This document shows, one piece after another, positions 1 through 8,243 of a stretch of DNA of 64,000 nt. The notes beneath the pieces are model-generated. The model saw only the letters and a list, made by a program, of their open reading frames with translations. It had not been told where the DNA came from and did not search any database. The stretch spans positions 1-64,000 of the forward strand of contig CAIXPS010000292.1 of NCBI GenBank assembly GCA_903921365.1, in the 5' to 3' direction. The position numbers and the translations under genes are program-made. Within the stretch, counting starts at the first letter, position 1, and every line of letters begins with the position of its first letter. The stretch comes from an uncultured bacterium. GTDB lineage: Bacteria; Chloroflexota; Anaerolineae; J036; Brachytrichaceae.

Positions 1-1
1 A

Positions 2-133
2 TATGAAGTGGCAACTAATAGAAAAGTGACCGGCACTCAAATCCAGTACTATCGTACACTCGTAACTGAAGTTGTCAATAACACCAATGCCTTCGCCAAT
101 TGTGGGCTGGCGACAGGCTGTAACTGCAGGTGA
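2..133 (+). CDS. 3' end of an unknown gene (partial, left edge)
   Basis: Frame 2 is open from the window edge to a TGA at 131-133, giving 43 residues that end in a cysteine-rich tail (ANCGLATGCNCR). The other two plus frames stop within the first 30 bases. The residue mix (Thr, Asn, Val) looks like the end of a real protein, perhaps secreted, but the piece is too short to assign to a family. Sequence to the left is needed to confirm that it is coding. Confidence 0.35.
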   Translation, partial: YEVATNRKVTGTQIQYYRTLVTEVVNNTNAFANCGLATGCNCR

Positions 134-314
134 ATAGCACCCAACTGGGCGATTTTTGAAAGATGTCGTCCTATAAAATTGATCGCGAGATTTGGTAGTC
201 CCTCACGGTTTTGGGGTAATATCACTCCTATCGCATGTCAATGACTCACATCACCTCGCATCTCGACCGTCGCCCTCAATTGTCCCGACCCCAGCAGCCT
301 GGAGTTGGGGTGTC

Positions 315-1550
315 GTGAATCGTTTCTTCTACGACATCCCGCAGCGCCTGCGCGGTAACTTCATCCTGTTTTACTGGGATATCGCCTTGTGGGGTCTGTA
401 TACCGGCTCAACGGTCGTATTCCTGACCGTTTATGCGGCGCGCGCCGGCGCCACGAGCGAACAAATCGGTTGGATGAGCGCCGGCCCTGCCATCGTCGCG
501 CTGCTGGCGAGTATTCCCGTTGGGCTGCTCGCCCGGAGATACGCGCCCAAGCGTAGTGTGGTGATCGGGGCGCTTATTGCCAGATCATTGCTGTTGACCT
601 ATGTCTTTATCCCAACGCTTGTCCCGGCCGTAGATCGCGTCAATGTCGTCATTGTCATGACGATCCTGATGGCGATCCCGAATACCTTTTTGAACATCTG
701 CTTCGGCCCTTTCTTTATGCTGGGGATCCCCCCGGAATGGCGCGGCGCCGTGGTCGGCGCGCGCAACGCGATCATGTCGATTATCTCGTTCTTCGTGACG
801 CTTATCTGCGGGCAGTTGCTGCTACATCTGGATTTCCCAACCGGTTATCAGGTTGTGTTTTTTATCGGGTTTGCCGGGGCGATTGTGACGGTGCCGGTCC
901 TGATCCGGATCAAACAGTATCCTGCACCCGAACCACCGCCCGGTTCGACACCCGCACAACCGGCAATTAAGGGCGCCTTTTGGAGCAGGTTGATCCCCAA
1001 CCGTGATCCGGCGGGTCGACATTATCTGGTGGTTCTGATGATGCTGTTCGCGATGAACGCCGTCGCGTTTATGGTTGCGCCGTTGATGCCGTTGTTCACC
1101 GTTAAGCAACTCGGCCTGGATGACGCGGTGATCAGCATCGGGAGTGCAACAGCCAGTATCCTCGTGTTTGGCGTGTCGCTGTTTGTCGGGCGGATGGCGC
1201 GCCGCTTTGGCAACCGGACGCTGACCGCGTATGGGGTGGGGCTACTGTGTTTCCAGACGGTCAGTCTGGCATTTGCCCAGGATGCCACACTCTACATCGT
1301 TGCAGCGGTCATCGGTGGATTGGCGTCGGGTATCCTGATGGCTGCACAGTACAACTACCATCTGGACAGTGTGCCGCGCACCGATCAGACCGTGTGGATA
1401 TCGTGGAATTCGGCGCTTGGCAACATCGCTGCGTTGCTGGGATCGGTGGCAGGCCCGGTATTGGCCGGTCTGATCGGCATCCCGGCAACGTTCATCACCC
1501 TCGGGGTGATGCGGCTGTTGATAGGCGTAGTGATCTACCTGTGGGGGTGA
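315..1550 (+). CDS. MFS transporter
   Basis: About 411 residues with roughly 12 hydrophobic segments and the loop pattern of the major facilitator superfamily, including a basic loop after the second segment (LLARRYAPKRS) and a matching one in the second half (RMARRFGNRTL). I chose the GTG at 315 because GGAG lies at 301-304 and the protein then starts VNRFFYDIP, just before the first membrane helix. An in-frame TTG at 192 would add 41 residues with no membrane character. The substrate cannot be told from sequence. A second MFS gene follows on the same strand but belongs to a different subfamily. Confidence 0.75.
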   Translation: MNRFFYDIPQRLRGNFILFYWDIALWGLYTGSTVVFLTVYAARAGATSEQIGWMSAGPAIVALLASIPVGLLARRYAPKRSVVIGALIARSLLLTYVFIPTLVPAVDRVNVVIVMTILMAIPNTFLNICFGPFFMLGIPPEWRGAVVGARNAIMSIISFFVTLICGQLLLHLDFPTGYQVVFFIGFAGAIVTVPVLIRIKQYPAPEPPPGSTPAQPAIKGAFWSRLIPNRDPAGRHYLVVLMMLFAMNAVAFMVAPLMPLFTVKQLGLDDAVISIGSATASILVFGVSLFVGRMARRFGNRTLTAYGVGLLCFQTVSLAFAQDATLYIVAAVIGGLASGILMAAQYNYHLDSVPRTDQTVWISWNSALGNIAALLGSVAGPVLAGLIGIPATFITLGVMRLLIGVVIYLWG

Positions 1551-1600
1551 TCGCTATCTTGCCAACACCATCAGGTTGAGGCCATCGAGGCTGAAGCCAT

Positions 1601-1627
1601 CGACCTCCGCGCGAGCGTTGGAGGTCG
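1601..1627 (+). terminator. Hairpin after the first MFS gene
   Basis: CGACCTCC at 1601-1608 pairs with GGAGGTCG at 1620-1627. It lies about 50 bases past the stop codon and just before the promoter of the next gene. There is no T-run, so intrinsic termination is uncertain. Confidence 0.35.
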
Positions 1628-1662
1628 AAGGGAGCGTGGGTATGGTTTTCTGCGTATGTCGC

Positions 1663-1668
1663 TATACT
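1663..1668 (+). promoter_or_regulatory. -10 box of the second MFS gene
   Basis: TATACT ends 10 bases before the ATG at 1679, and no Shine-Dalgarno lies between. A start of transcription at or next to the ATG would give a leaderless or nearly leaderless mRNA. The same arrangement recurs across this window. Confidence 0.45.
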
Positions 1669-1678
1669 TCAGCCACTG

Positions 1679-2902
1679 ATGATTACCGCCCAACCCCCTT
1701 CATCTCTCACGCCGAGTCCGACTTCTACCGCAACCGAGCAACCGTCCGATCCAATCACCGTTGCCACGCTGGCGGGCGGCCACTTTGTCCATGATGCGTT
1801 TGCGAGCTTTCTCTCCCCATTGCTGCCACTGTTGATTCAGAAACTTGGCTTGTCGCTGACTTTGGCCGGGTCACTATCGGCGATGCAGAGTTTGCCGTCG
1901 CTTGTTAACCCACTGCTGGGGATGATTGGCGACCGGGTCAGCCTGCGCTGGCTGGCGATTGTCGCGCCGACGACGACGGCGGTGGCGATGAGCTTGATCG
2001 GCGTCGCGCCTGGCTATATCGTGCTGGCGGTATTGTTGCTGGTGGCTGGCATTAGTAGCGCGTGCTGGCACACTCCAACCCCGGTGATCGTCGCGCGAGC
2101 GGCCGGCAAGCGGGTGGGGATGGGCATGAGCGTTTTGATGCTGGGCGGCGAACTGGCGCGCGGATTAGGCCCGCTCATCGCTGTTGGCGCGGTATCGCTC
2201 TGGGGTCTGGAAGGATTGTGGCGGTTAATCCCGTTCGGCGTGTTTGCCTCTGTGGTGTTGTATTGGCGCACACGTAACCTGAAGCCGCGCATGGCGCAGC
2301 GTAAGACGGATTCATGGGCTGAAACGTGGGTTGAGTTGCGGCGGGTGCTGTTGCCAATTGCAGGGATCGTGTTGACGCGCTCTTTCATGTCGATCGCGCT
2401 TTCGGTCTATTTGCCCACCATGCTCACACGCGAAGGCGACAGTCTGCTGGAGGCCGGCGGCGCGCTCTCGCTTCTGATGCTGGCGGGCGCAATCGGTTCG
2501 CTGGTCACCGGCACGATGAGCGACCGCATCGGCAGGCGTCGGATCCTTGTCACCGTGTTGATCCTGTCGCCGATTTGCATGGGCTTCTTCCTTAATGTGC
2601 ATGGCTGGGTGATGGCGCCAATTCTGTTCGTGATGGGTTTTATGACCAATAGCACCACCCCGGTCATGATGGCGATGGTGCAGGAATACGCCACGGGACA
2701 TCCGGCCACCGCGAACGGCGTCTATATGGCGCTCGAATTTGTGGGTGGCGCTGTTATAACGATCATCGTTGGCGCACTTGCGGATGTGGTTGGACTGCGC
2801 ACCGCTTTCGCCGTCTGCGCATTCATCGCTATATTCGGCGCGCTATTTGTATTGTTCCTGCCCAACCAGAAGAAGGTTGTATCGACCTTAATGAAAGAAT
2901 AA
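1679..2902 (+). CDS. MFS transporter, fosmidomycin-resistance (Fsr)-like
   Basis: 407 residues with a 12-helix MFS pattern. The first helix region reads LAGGHFVHDAFASFLSPLLP, which resembles the His/Asp-containing start of the Fsr drug exporter group. The central loop carries the MFS signature (GMIGDRVSLRW) and the second half repeats it (GTMSDRIGRRR). It probably exports small molecules by proton antiport; the actual substrate is unknown. The first 30 residues are Pro/Ser/Thr-rich and cytoplasmic. The ATG at 1679 sits behind a TATACT box without an SD. Confidence 0.75.
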   Translation: MITAQPPSSLTPSPTSTATEQPSDPITVATLAGGHFVHDAFASFLSPLLPLLIQKLGLSLTLAGSLSAMQSLPSLVNPLLGMIGDRVSLRWLAIVAPTTTAVAMSLIGVAPGYIVLAVLLLVAGISSACWHTPTPVIVARAAGKRVGMGMSVLMLGGELARGLGPLIAVGAVSLWGLEGLWRLIPFGVFASVVLYWRTRNLKPRMAQRKTDSWAETWVELRRVLLPIAGIVLTRSFMSIALSVYLPTMLTREGDSLLEAGGALSLLMLAGAIGSLVTGTMSDRIGRRRILVTVLILSPICMGFFLNVHGWVMAPILFVMGFMTNSTTPVMMAMVQEYATGHPATANGVYMALEFVGGAVITIIVGALADVVGLRTAFAVCAFIAIFGALFVLFLPNQKKVVSTLMKE

Positions 2903-2906
2903 CCGT

Positions 2907-2940
2907 GGGCGATTCCTGCAGCCACAGGAATCGCCCTACT
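2907..2940. repeat. Intergenic palindrome ending in CCCTAC
   Basis: A 12-bp perfect stem (2907-2918 with 2925-2936) and a 6-base loop, followed by the TAC of CCCTAC. It lies 4 bases after the MFS stop and may act as a terminator, but there is no T-run. It shares its shape and its CCCTAC end with the elements at 4213, 9120 and (less closely) 58071. Confidence 0.5.
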
Positions 2941-3137
2941 ACGAGGGGAAAGAGGAAGGAGATAAAGGAGAGAGCAGGTCTTCCATTTGAAGATACCTGC
3001 AGTTCACGACATCCTTTTTATATCCTGCCTGCGTTAACAAGCTGTTGTCAAACTATTAAGCCGCGGTTAATTTGCAGGAACTGTGGATCGATTAGAGATA
3101 AAATGTAACAGTATACGTCCCAAGAGGAAAAACCAGC

Positions 3138-4145
3138 GTGGCTAAAAAAACAAAAGGCGACTTTACCATCGGCATTGACCTGGGCGGCACCAAGATCCTT
3201 GCCGCTGTTGTGGCGGAAGATGGCAGCGTGATCGGTTCGGCTAAAAAACGCACTCAATCGGAGGATGGTCCCGATGCCGTCCTGAAGCGAATTATCAAGA
3301 CGTCGCAGGAGGCTGTCGACGCGGCCGGCGTGACGTTGCAAGACATCACGGCGATTGGCATGGGCGCGCCGGGCGTGATCGATATGGCGCGCGGCGTGGT
3401 CGTAAGCGGGACAAACATGCCCGGATGGGTCAACGTGGATGTGAACAAGGCGCTGCGCGTCTGGAACAACGTTCCGGTGTGGTTGTCAAATGATGTGCGC
3501 GTTGCCACGTTTGGCGAGCAGGCGACCGGGATCGGGAAAGGCGTCAAGAATTTCATAGCGGTGTTTGTCGGCACAGGTATTGGCGGCGGGATTGTCACTA
3601 ACGGGCAGATTTACTCTGGCAGTCGCGGTAGCGCCGGTGAGATCGGACACGTAGTAATAATGGCCGACGGCCCCTATGCAGTGGGCGGCGGCGTGCGTGG
3701 AAGCGTCGAAGCGCTTGCCAGCCGCGCCGCTATCGAGCGAGATCTGCGCATGGCTATGGCAGCCGGGCGCGACACGATTCTGCCGCAACTCGTGCCGGAT
3801 ATTAACGCCAAGTTCACCAGCAGCATTCTGGCAAAGGCCGTCGACAAGGGCGACGCGTTGACGATTCAGGTGCTGCAACGCGCAGCCTACTATCTCGGCC
3901 TGCATGCCGCCAGCCTGATCAACGCGCTTGACCCGGAGATGCTCATTTATGGCGGTGGCGTCTTCGAAGCATTGGGTGAGTGGATGCTCGCGCCAGTGCG
4001 ATCGGTGGCGCGGCAATATGCGCTCAATAAGACGAATTTGGATCAGGTGAGGATTGTCGAGAGCAAACTCGGCGCCAGTGCGGGAATTATCGGCGCCGGG
4101 TTGATGGCGCGGTATGGCAGCCTGACTGTGCCGGCTCCAGTATGA
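3138..4145 (+). CDS. ROK-family sugar kinase (glucokinase-like)
   Basis: 335 residues. The ATP-binding DLGGTK motif is at residues 14-19, the catalytic Asp is in LSNDV (D119), and the GTGIGGG loop lies near 145. ROK glucokinases phosphorylate glucose in the cytosol at the start of glycolysis. His171 of the usual zinc site is kept (EIGH), but the CxCGxxGCxE block is replaced: the three Cys positions are Val182, Gly184 and Ser189. The protein therefore probably binds no structural zinc, and its substrate could differ. The GTG start at 3138 is supported by AAGAGG about 10 bases upstream. The gene stands alone and converges with ubiE. Confidence 0.8.
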   Translation: MAKKTKGDFTIGIDLGGTKILAAVVAEDGSVIGSAKKRTQSEDGPDAVLKRIIKTSQEAVDAAGVTLQDITAIGMGAPGVIDMARGVVVSGTNMPGWVNVDVNKALRVWNNVPVWLSNDVRVATFGEQATGIGKGVKNFIAVFVGTGIGGGIVTNGQIYSGSRGSAGEIGHVVIMADGPYAVGGGVRGSVEALASRAAIERDLRMAMAAGRDTILPQLVPDINAKFTSSILAKAVDKGDALTIQVLQRAAYYLGLHAASLINALDPEMLIYGGGVFEALGEWMLAPVRSVARQYALNKTNLDQVRIVESKLGASAGIIGAGLMARYGSLTVPAPV

Positions 4146-4212
4146 GTTGAAACGCGGATTCGAAACGTGAAGAAGCGAAGAGCGCGAAGAAAGAGTGGAA
4201 GGGGACGGAAGA

Positions 4213-4238
4213 GGAACGGGGTGGCGCCCGTTCCCTAC
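4213..4238. repeat. Palindrome between convergent genes, ending in CCCTAC
   Basis: GGAACGGG (4213-4220) pairs with CCCGTTCC (4227-4234), and the following CCCTAC motif (4233-4238) contains the ubiE stop codon (TAG on the minus strand, 4237-4235). It may work as a bidirectional terminator for the kinase and ubiE. No clear T-run. Confidence 0.5.
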
Positions 4239-4936
4239 TTTGTTCCGGTGTGTATGGCGACTGTGCCGAGCATGAGTTTTTGGTAGGCGACATCGCGCAG
4301 GCCAGCCCGCTGCATGATGATCTTGAGTTCGTCGGGCGTCAGGAACTCCGACACTGATTGGGGCAGATAGGTGTAGGCCTCACGCTCGCCGCTGATGATC
4401 CCGCCAGCGATTGGCACGAGCCGGTTGAAGTAGAGCGTGAAGAATGGGCGCAAAGCGTTCTTCGGCGGTTTGCTGATCTCGAGGCAGACGACGCGCCCGC
4501 CGGGCTTCAGCACGCGCAGTTGCTCGCGAAACGCCGTCTCGCGGTCGATGAAGTTGCGCACCCCGAAACCACTCGTCACCGCGTCAAAGCTCTCATCCTT
4601 AAATGGCAGGCACAGTGCGTCGGCGGTGCACCAGCGAATGCGTTGTGTTGCCGGTTTCACCTGGCCGACCTGCATCATCTCGAGGGTGAAATCGCTCCCA
4701 ATCGTCGTCACGTCAGGCTGCTGCCGCAGCGCTTCAACCATGATGTCGCCCGTGCCCGTGGCCACGTCCAGAATGCGCGCGCCGGGTTTCAGGTTCGCCA
4801 GACGGATGACCTGGCGGCGCCAGGCGCCATCCTGACCTGCGCTCATGATGCGGTTCATCAAGTCGTAGCGTTTTGCAATTCGCGCAAACATAGCGCGCAC
4901 ATAGCGCGCTCGTTCAGTACCTTGTAGATGTGTCAT
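4235..4936 (-). CDS. menG: Demethylmenaquinone C-methyltransferase (UbiE/MenG)
   Basis: 233 residues, the usual size. The family start is present (RAMFARIAKRYDLMNRIMSAGQD), then the SAM-binding motif DVATGTGD and the later RVLKPGGRVVCLEISKP motif. It methylates demethylmenaquinone, the last step of menaquinone synthesis. I start it at the ATG at 4936 (MTHLQGTERARYV); the longer version would overlap the ABC permease. Only 2 bases separate it from the permease stop, so the two are probably cotranscribed. UbiA and UbiD homologues of the same pathway lie at 8244-10613. Confidence 0.85.
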   Translation of the reverse strand: MTHLQGTERARYVRAMFARIAKRYDLMNRIMSAGQDGAWRRQVIRLANLKPGARILDVATGTGDIMVEALRQQPDVTTIGSDFTLEMMQVGQVKPATQRIRWCTADALCLPFKDESFDAVTSGFGVRNFIDRETAFREQLRVLKPGGRVVCLEISKPPKNALRPFFTLYFNRLVPIAGGIISGEREAYTYLPQSVSEFLTPDELKIIMQRAGLRDVAYQKLMLGTVAIHTGTK

Positions 4937-4938
4937 GG

Positions 4939-5676
4939 TTAGGTCGCATATTTCCAGGGGCAAAGACGGCGTTCAAGCCAGTCGATAAAGAAGTACAGCA
5001 CCAGACCCAGGAATCCCATTGCCGCCGCGCCCGCGTAGGTGGCCGGGAAGTCAAACAGGGTGCTTGCATTCAGGAAGATGTAATAACCGAGACCGAGAAC
5101 TGTGGCGGTGGTTTCGGTGATGTACAAGACGGCTACAGCGGTGCCGATGCTCAGGCGCACTGCGGTGAGCACCGCCGGGATCGAGGCGGGCAGATAGACG
5201 AAGCGGAACAAGGCGCGGCGTCCGGCGCCAAGAGACTTCACCGAATTGAGAATTTCGGGCCGGATGCTCGCTGCGTCATCGCGCACGGGCACCAGAATCT
5301 GGAAGAACAGGATCAACACGATCATCAAGACCTTGCTGAAATCGGTCGCGCCAAAGAAGAGCAACACGATTGGCAGGAAGACGATTTTCGGAATGGGGTA
5401 CAGGATGTAGGCAATCGGCGCGAAGATGCGGTTCAGCCGCGGCATCTGTCCCATCGCAAGACCGGCAGGCACGGCAAGACAGATGGCGATGATGACACTG
5501 ACGATCACGCGCAACGCACTCGCGATGAAGTGAGACGCCAACGCGCTGAACTGTGTCACGATGGCGCTGACGACCTGAATGGGCGTCGGCAGGATATCGC
5601 GGTGCACGAGCATCGCCAGCAACTGCCAGAACAGCAGGAACAGGATCGTTGTGATGATCAGGTCGCGTCGTTGCAT
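4939..5676 (-). CDS. ABC transporter permease (NitT/TauT type)
   Basis: 245 residues with about six membrane segments and the cytoplasmic coupling motif near the middle (SIRPEILNSVKSLGAGRRAL, the EAA-type loop). It belongs to the SsuC/TauC-like permeases that carry nitrate, sulfonates, pyrimidines or similar small anions. Its likely partners are the ATPase at 6333 and the binding protein at 7138, but the oppositely oriented gene at 5835 lies between them. On the minus strand a GATAAT box ends 8 bases before the ATG, so the gene seems to have its own promoter. Confidence 0.8.
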   Translation of the reverse strand: MQRRDLIITTILFLLFWQLLAMLVHRDILPTPIQVVSAIVTQFSALASHFIASALRVIVSVIIAICLAVPAGLAMGQMPRLNRIFAPIAYILYPIPKIVFLPIVLLFFGATDFSKVLMIVLILFFQILVPVRDDAASIRPEILNSVKSLGAGRRALFRFVYLPASIPAVLTAVRLSIGTAVAVLYITETTATVLGLGYYIFLNASTLFDFPATYAGAAAMGFLGLVLYFFIDWLERRLCPWKYAT

Positions 5677-5720
5677 ACGTTACTATTATCGCCGGGACGC
5701 GCGTTTGCGCGCTTGCGCGC

Positions 5721-5750
5721 TTGACAATCCCCATGAAATCGCTACATTAT
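5721..5750 (+). promoter_or_regulatory. Sigma-70 type promoter of the zinc-ribbon gene
   Basis: TTGACA at 5721-5726 and TACATT at 5743-5748 (spacing 16), or CATTAT at 5745-5750 (spacing 18). This is the clearest -35 box seen in the window. It predicts an untranslated leader of about 80 bases before the ATG at 5835. Confidence 0.5.
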
Positions 5751-5834
5751 TCAATAGACGGTGATGAGTTGTCATCGTCGTAGCTTTCAATGTGCTGCGA
5801 ACCAGGACGTTTGGCAGCGAATGAGGAAAGAGCC

Positions 5835-6260
5835 ATGGTATGTCGAAACTGTAAGTTAGAACTGCCCGTGTATGCCAGTTATTGCCCGAGTTGCGGTATG
5901 CAAGTGCACAAGCCCCATGTGCACCACGATGTCAGCGCAACAGCGGCACCCAGCATTGAGGCACACGCTCGTCATGTGGACTGGTTGTTTGAGCCGGTTT
6001 ACCATGAGATCGAGCGTCGATTGGATGAGCCCAATGTCGATAAACCCGAGTTGTATGAAACGGCGCATCGTCTCGAAGCAGAGGTGTTGAAAGGCATAGA
6101 GGCCAGCCCGGAAAAAGTGCGCCGTTGGCTCAGAATGTATCAGGAAGTTGCCCCCGATATCCTCGTATTGGCGACAGCAGCGTTGCAGAAGCCCGACGCC
6201 GGCATCTCTTCTCAGATACGGGAAGTGGTTGATCTGTTCGTGCTGCAACCTGTTCACTGA
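5835..6260 (+). CDS. Small protein with an N-terminal zinc ribbon
   Basis: 141 residues. The start has two CxxC pairs (CRNC and CPSC, residues 3-6 and about 17-20) that should hold one zinc ion. A His-rich linker follows (KPHVHHDV) and then an acidic helical region. I chose the ATG at 5835 because GAGGAAAG lies 5 bases upstream and the zinc ribbon then starts at once. I do not recognise the C-terminal part. The gene sits between parts of an ABC importer on the opposite strand, with no clear functional link. Confidence 0.6.
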   Translation: MVCRNCKLELPVYASYCPSCGMQVHKPHVHHDVSATAAPSIEAHARHVDWLFEPVYHEIERRLDEPNVDKPELYETAHRLEAEVLKGIEASPEKVRRWLRMYQEVAPDILVLATAALQKPDAGISSQIREVVDLFVLQPVH

Positions 6261-6332
6261 GCGTGATCGGCGGTGAAAAATGGGGTGTGCGGCGCCCTAT
6301 TGCACATTGCTATAAGTTGAATAGCGCGTGGG

Positions 6333-7121
6333 TTATGGCCCGATCTGCTGCGCAGGCGCAGTCATGCGCCTGCGCACAGCGGCGCATTGTTCGAAGTACG
6401 CCGGCTGTGCGCGGTAATCGGGCGAACCCGCCAGCGGGTTTGTAATCACGACCGGCGTCTTGTGGGGCGGCTCACCCAGCACCAGAATTTTTTGCCCCAG
6501 GAACACGGCGTCCTCAATGTTGTGCGTCACAACGACGAGGGTCAGGTGTTGCTCCTGTTGCAGTTCCATCGTCAGCGTCTGCAAGTCTTCACGCGTCGGC
6601 GCATCAAGGGCGGCGAACGGTTCGTCCATCAGCAGCACATCGGGTTCGAGCGCCAATGTGCGCGCGATCGCTGCGCGTTGGCGTTGACCGCCGGATATCT
6701 GACCGGGGTAACGCTGGCGGATGGCCCCAATGCCGAGGCGGGTGAGCCAGAAGTCTACGATCTCATTTTCCGGCGCCACAGTGTGGTCTGCGGGCGCATG
6801 CCGGCCGTCTGGGCCGTAGTAGTTGCGCAGTTTTAGCCCAAGCGAAGCGTTCTCCGCGACGGTCGCCCATGGCAATAGGCCATACTCCTGTAGCACCAGC
6901 CCCGTGCGTGGACGCGGTCGCACAATCACCTGTCCGTCGATCACGACCTGACCGCTCACAGGTTGCCGCAGGCCTGCCAGCATCATGAGCAAGGTGGTTT
7001 TGCCGCCGCCCGATGCGCCGATCACGGCCCAGGTTTCGGCGCGCGCAACGGTCCAGCGGAACCCCTCGAAGAGTGGCTTTCTGGCAGGATAAGCGAAACT
7101 GACGTCGCGGAACTCGATCAT
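6333..7121 (-). CDS. ABC transporter ATPase (NitT/TauT type)
   Basis: 262 residues with the Walker A motif GASGGGKTT, the Q-loop (LQEYGLLPW), the signature ISGGQRQR, Walker B LLMDEPFAALD and the switch His (VVTHN). It powers import by the permease at 4939 with the binding protein at 7138. It starts 17 bases after the binding-protein stop, and CTTTAGGAT supplies an SD. Near its 3' end a perfect 12-bp inverted repeat with a GTCA loop lies inside the coding sequence (6349-6376). Confidence 0.9.
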   Translation of the reverse strand: MIEFRDVSFAYPARKPLFEGFRWTVARAETWAVIGASGGGKTTLLMMLAGLRQPVSGQVVIDGQVIVRPRPRTGLVLQEYGLLPWATVAENASLGLKLRNYYGPDGRHAPADHTVAPENEIVDFWLTRLGIGAIRQRYPGQISGGQRQRAAIARTLALEPDVLLMDEPFAALDAPTREDLQTLTMELQQEQHLTLVVVTHNIEDAVFLGQKILVLGEPPHKTPVVITNPLAGSPDYRAQPAYFEQCAAVRRRMTAPAQQIGP

Positions 7122-7137
7122 CGTTATCCTAAAGGAC

Positions 7138-8091
7138 TCAAGGCAATTTGGGCAATAGTGTCGCGTCGACCAGCTTTTCGTATGTGAGGGTGTTGACGAG
7201 AAGCCCCTTACCCTTCATCCAGTCCTGAACATCGGCGAATTGCGCCTCAGTGGGGACGGAGGCCTTCGGGAACTTTGGCAGTTTGTACTTGCCGACGAGT
7301 GGTGTGGGGATGAGCTTTTTGTCGCTCAACACGTTCTCAAACTTGGTCGGCGTGGCATTGACATCGTCAATGGCTTTCTCGAGTGCGGACAGGAATTTCT
7401 TAACCGTGTTCGGTTTAGCCTTGATCGTTGCAGTGCTGAATGAGAGCACGCTGTTGCCAATCTCGTTGTGCTTGCTGTCATCGGCGATCAGGATTGCTCC
7501 GCCCTGAGCGGCCAATGACGAATAAGGGTCGGGCAGGGTGGCGGCTTTAATCTTGCCCTGATCCAGCAACTGCATTCGGTCTGCGATCTTGACGACTGGA
7601 ATAGTCTTGATGTCTCCCGTCGCCAATCCTTCCAGTTTGAGCAGACGGTCGGTCACGTAAGCGATCACGGTGCCTTCGGAGATTCCGATTTCGACGCCCT
7701 TAAGGTCGGCGGCGGTTTTGAACCCGCTGTCCTTGGTGGCGTAGATGGAATACTGCGCCGAATCGGGGGTGGCGGTGCGCGCGAAGCGGACCACGCTGAT
7801 TTTCTGGGTATCCTTGTTGTAAAGGACCGTAGAGACCAGGTCGTTGATCATGCCATCAATCTGGCCGGCCTGCATCAACTGGTCGCGTTCGGCTGCGGAG
7901 GCTACTGGGACGAATTCAACCGTGATGCCTTCATTCTTGAAATAGCCCTGGCTATCGGCCACAAAGAGCGGTAGCGCTTCGAGCACGGGGAGCAGGCCGA
8001 TCTTAAGCGTCGGCGTCTCTGCCGGCGTTTGCGCACAGGCGACAAGCAATGTGCTGAGAACAATACTTAACGAAACGAGTTTGCGAAACAT
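7138..8091 (-). CDS. ABC transporter substrate-binding lipoprotein
   Basis: 317 residues. The N-terminal signal ends in a lipobox (LLVAC, Cys at about 19), so the protein should be lipid-anchored outside the membrane. The mature part is of the NMT1/THI5-like or NitT/TauT type (LKIGLLPVLEALPLFVADSQGYF, then ADLKGVEIGISEGT). The substrate is unknown; aromatic or sulfonate-like compounds and pyrimidine precursors all fit the family. It is the first gene of the importer operon, and AGGAGT lies just before the ATG. Neighbouring menaquinone genes do not show that it is MqnA, which has the same fold but no lipobox. Confidence 0.8.
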   Translation of the reverse strand: MFRKLVSLSIVLSTLLVACAQTPAETPTLKIGLLPVLEALPLFVADSQGYFKNEGITVEFVPVASAAERDQLMQAGQIDGMINDLVSTVLYNKDTQKISVVRFARTATPDSAQYSIYATKDSGFKTAADLKGVEIGISEGTVIAYVTDRLLKLEGLATGDIKTIPVVKIADRMQLLDQGKIKAATLPDPYSSLAAQGGAILIADDSKHNEIGNSVLSFSTATIKAKPNTVKKFLSALEKAIDDVNATPTKFENVLSDKKLIPTPLVGKYKLPKFPKASVPTEAQFADVQDWMKGKGLLVNTLTYEKLVDATLLPKLP

Positions 8092-8126
8092 CTTGGTAAC
8101 TCCTGATAATACTTATGACAATACGC

Positions 8127-8165
8127 CCTAAAGGATTCAGAACAATCCTAAAGGATTCAAAGCAA
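8127..8165. repeat. Tandem 19-bp repeat upstream of the ABC operon
   Basis: Two near-identical copies of CCTAAAGGATTCAAAGCAA (8127-8145 with two changes, 8147-8165) lie 20 bp apart. Related copies occur at 7128-7146 and 12836-12854. All lie between minus-strand genes. Function unknown. Confidence 0.5.
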
Positions 8166-8243
8166 TGAACTTGAAACAACACTTTTTTTGCGGCAAGAGG
8201 AGAGATGATAGTACAACAGAATAGGTTACTGCTGAGGCGGGCA

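Noticed and set aside
6349-6376. Terminator inside the ABC ATPase gene
   Set aside because: A perfect 12-bp inverted repeat with a GTCA loop lies within the last codons, but with no T-run; it encodes family-external C-terminal residues, so it is noted only in the gene entry.
7138-8091. MqnA/MqnD enzyme of the futalosine pathway
   Set aside because: The fold is the same, but the protein has a lipobox signal and sits in an operon with an ABC ATPase, so it is a binding protein.
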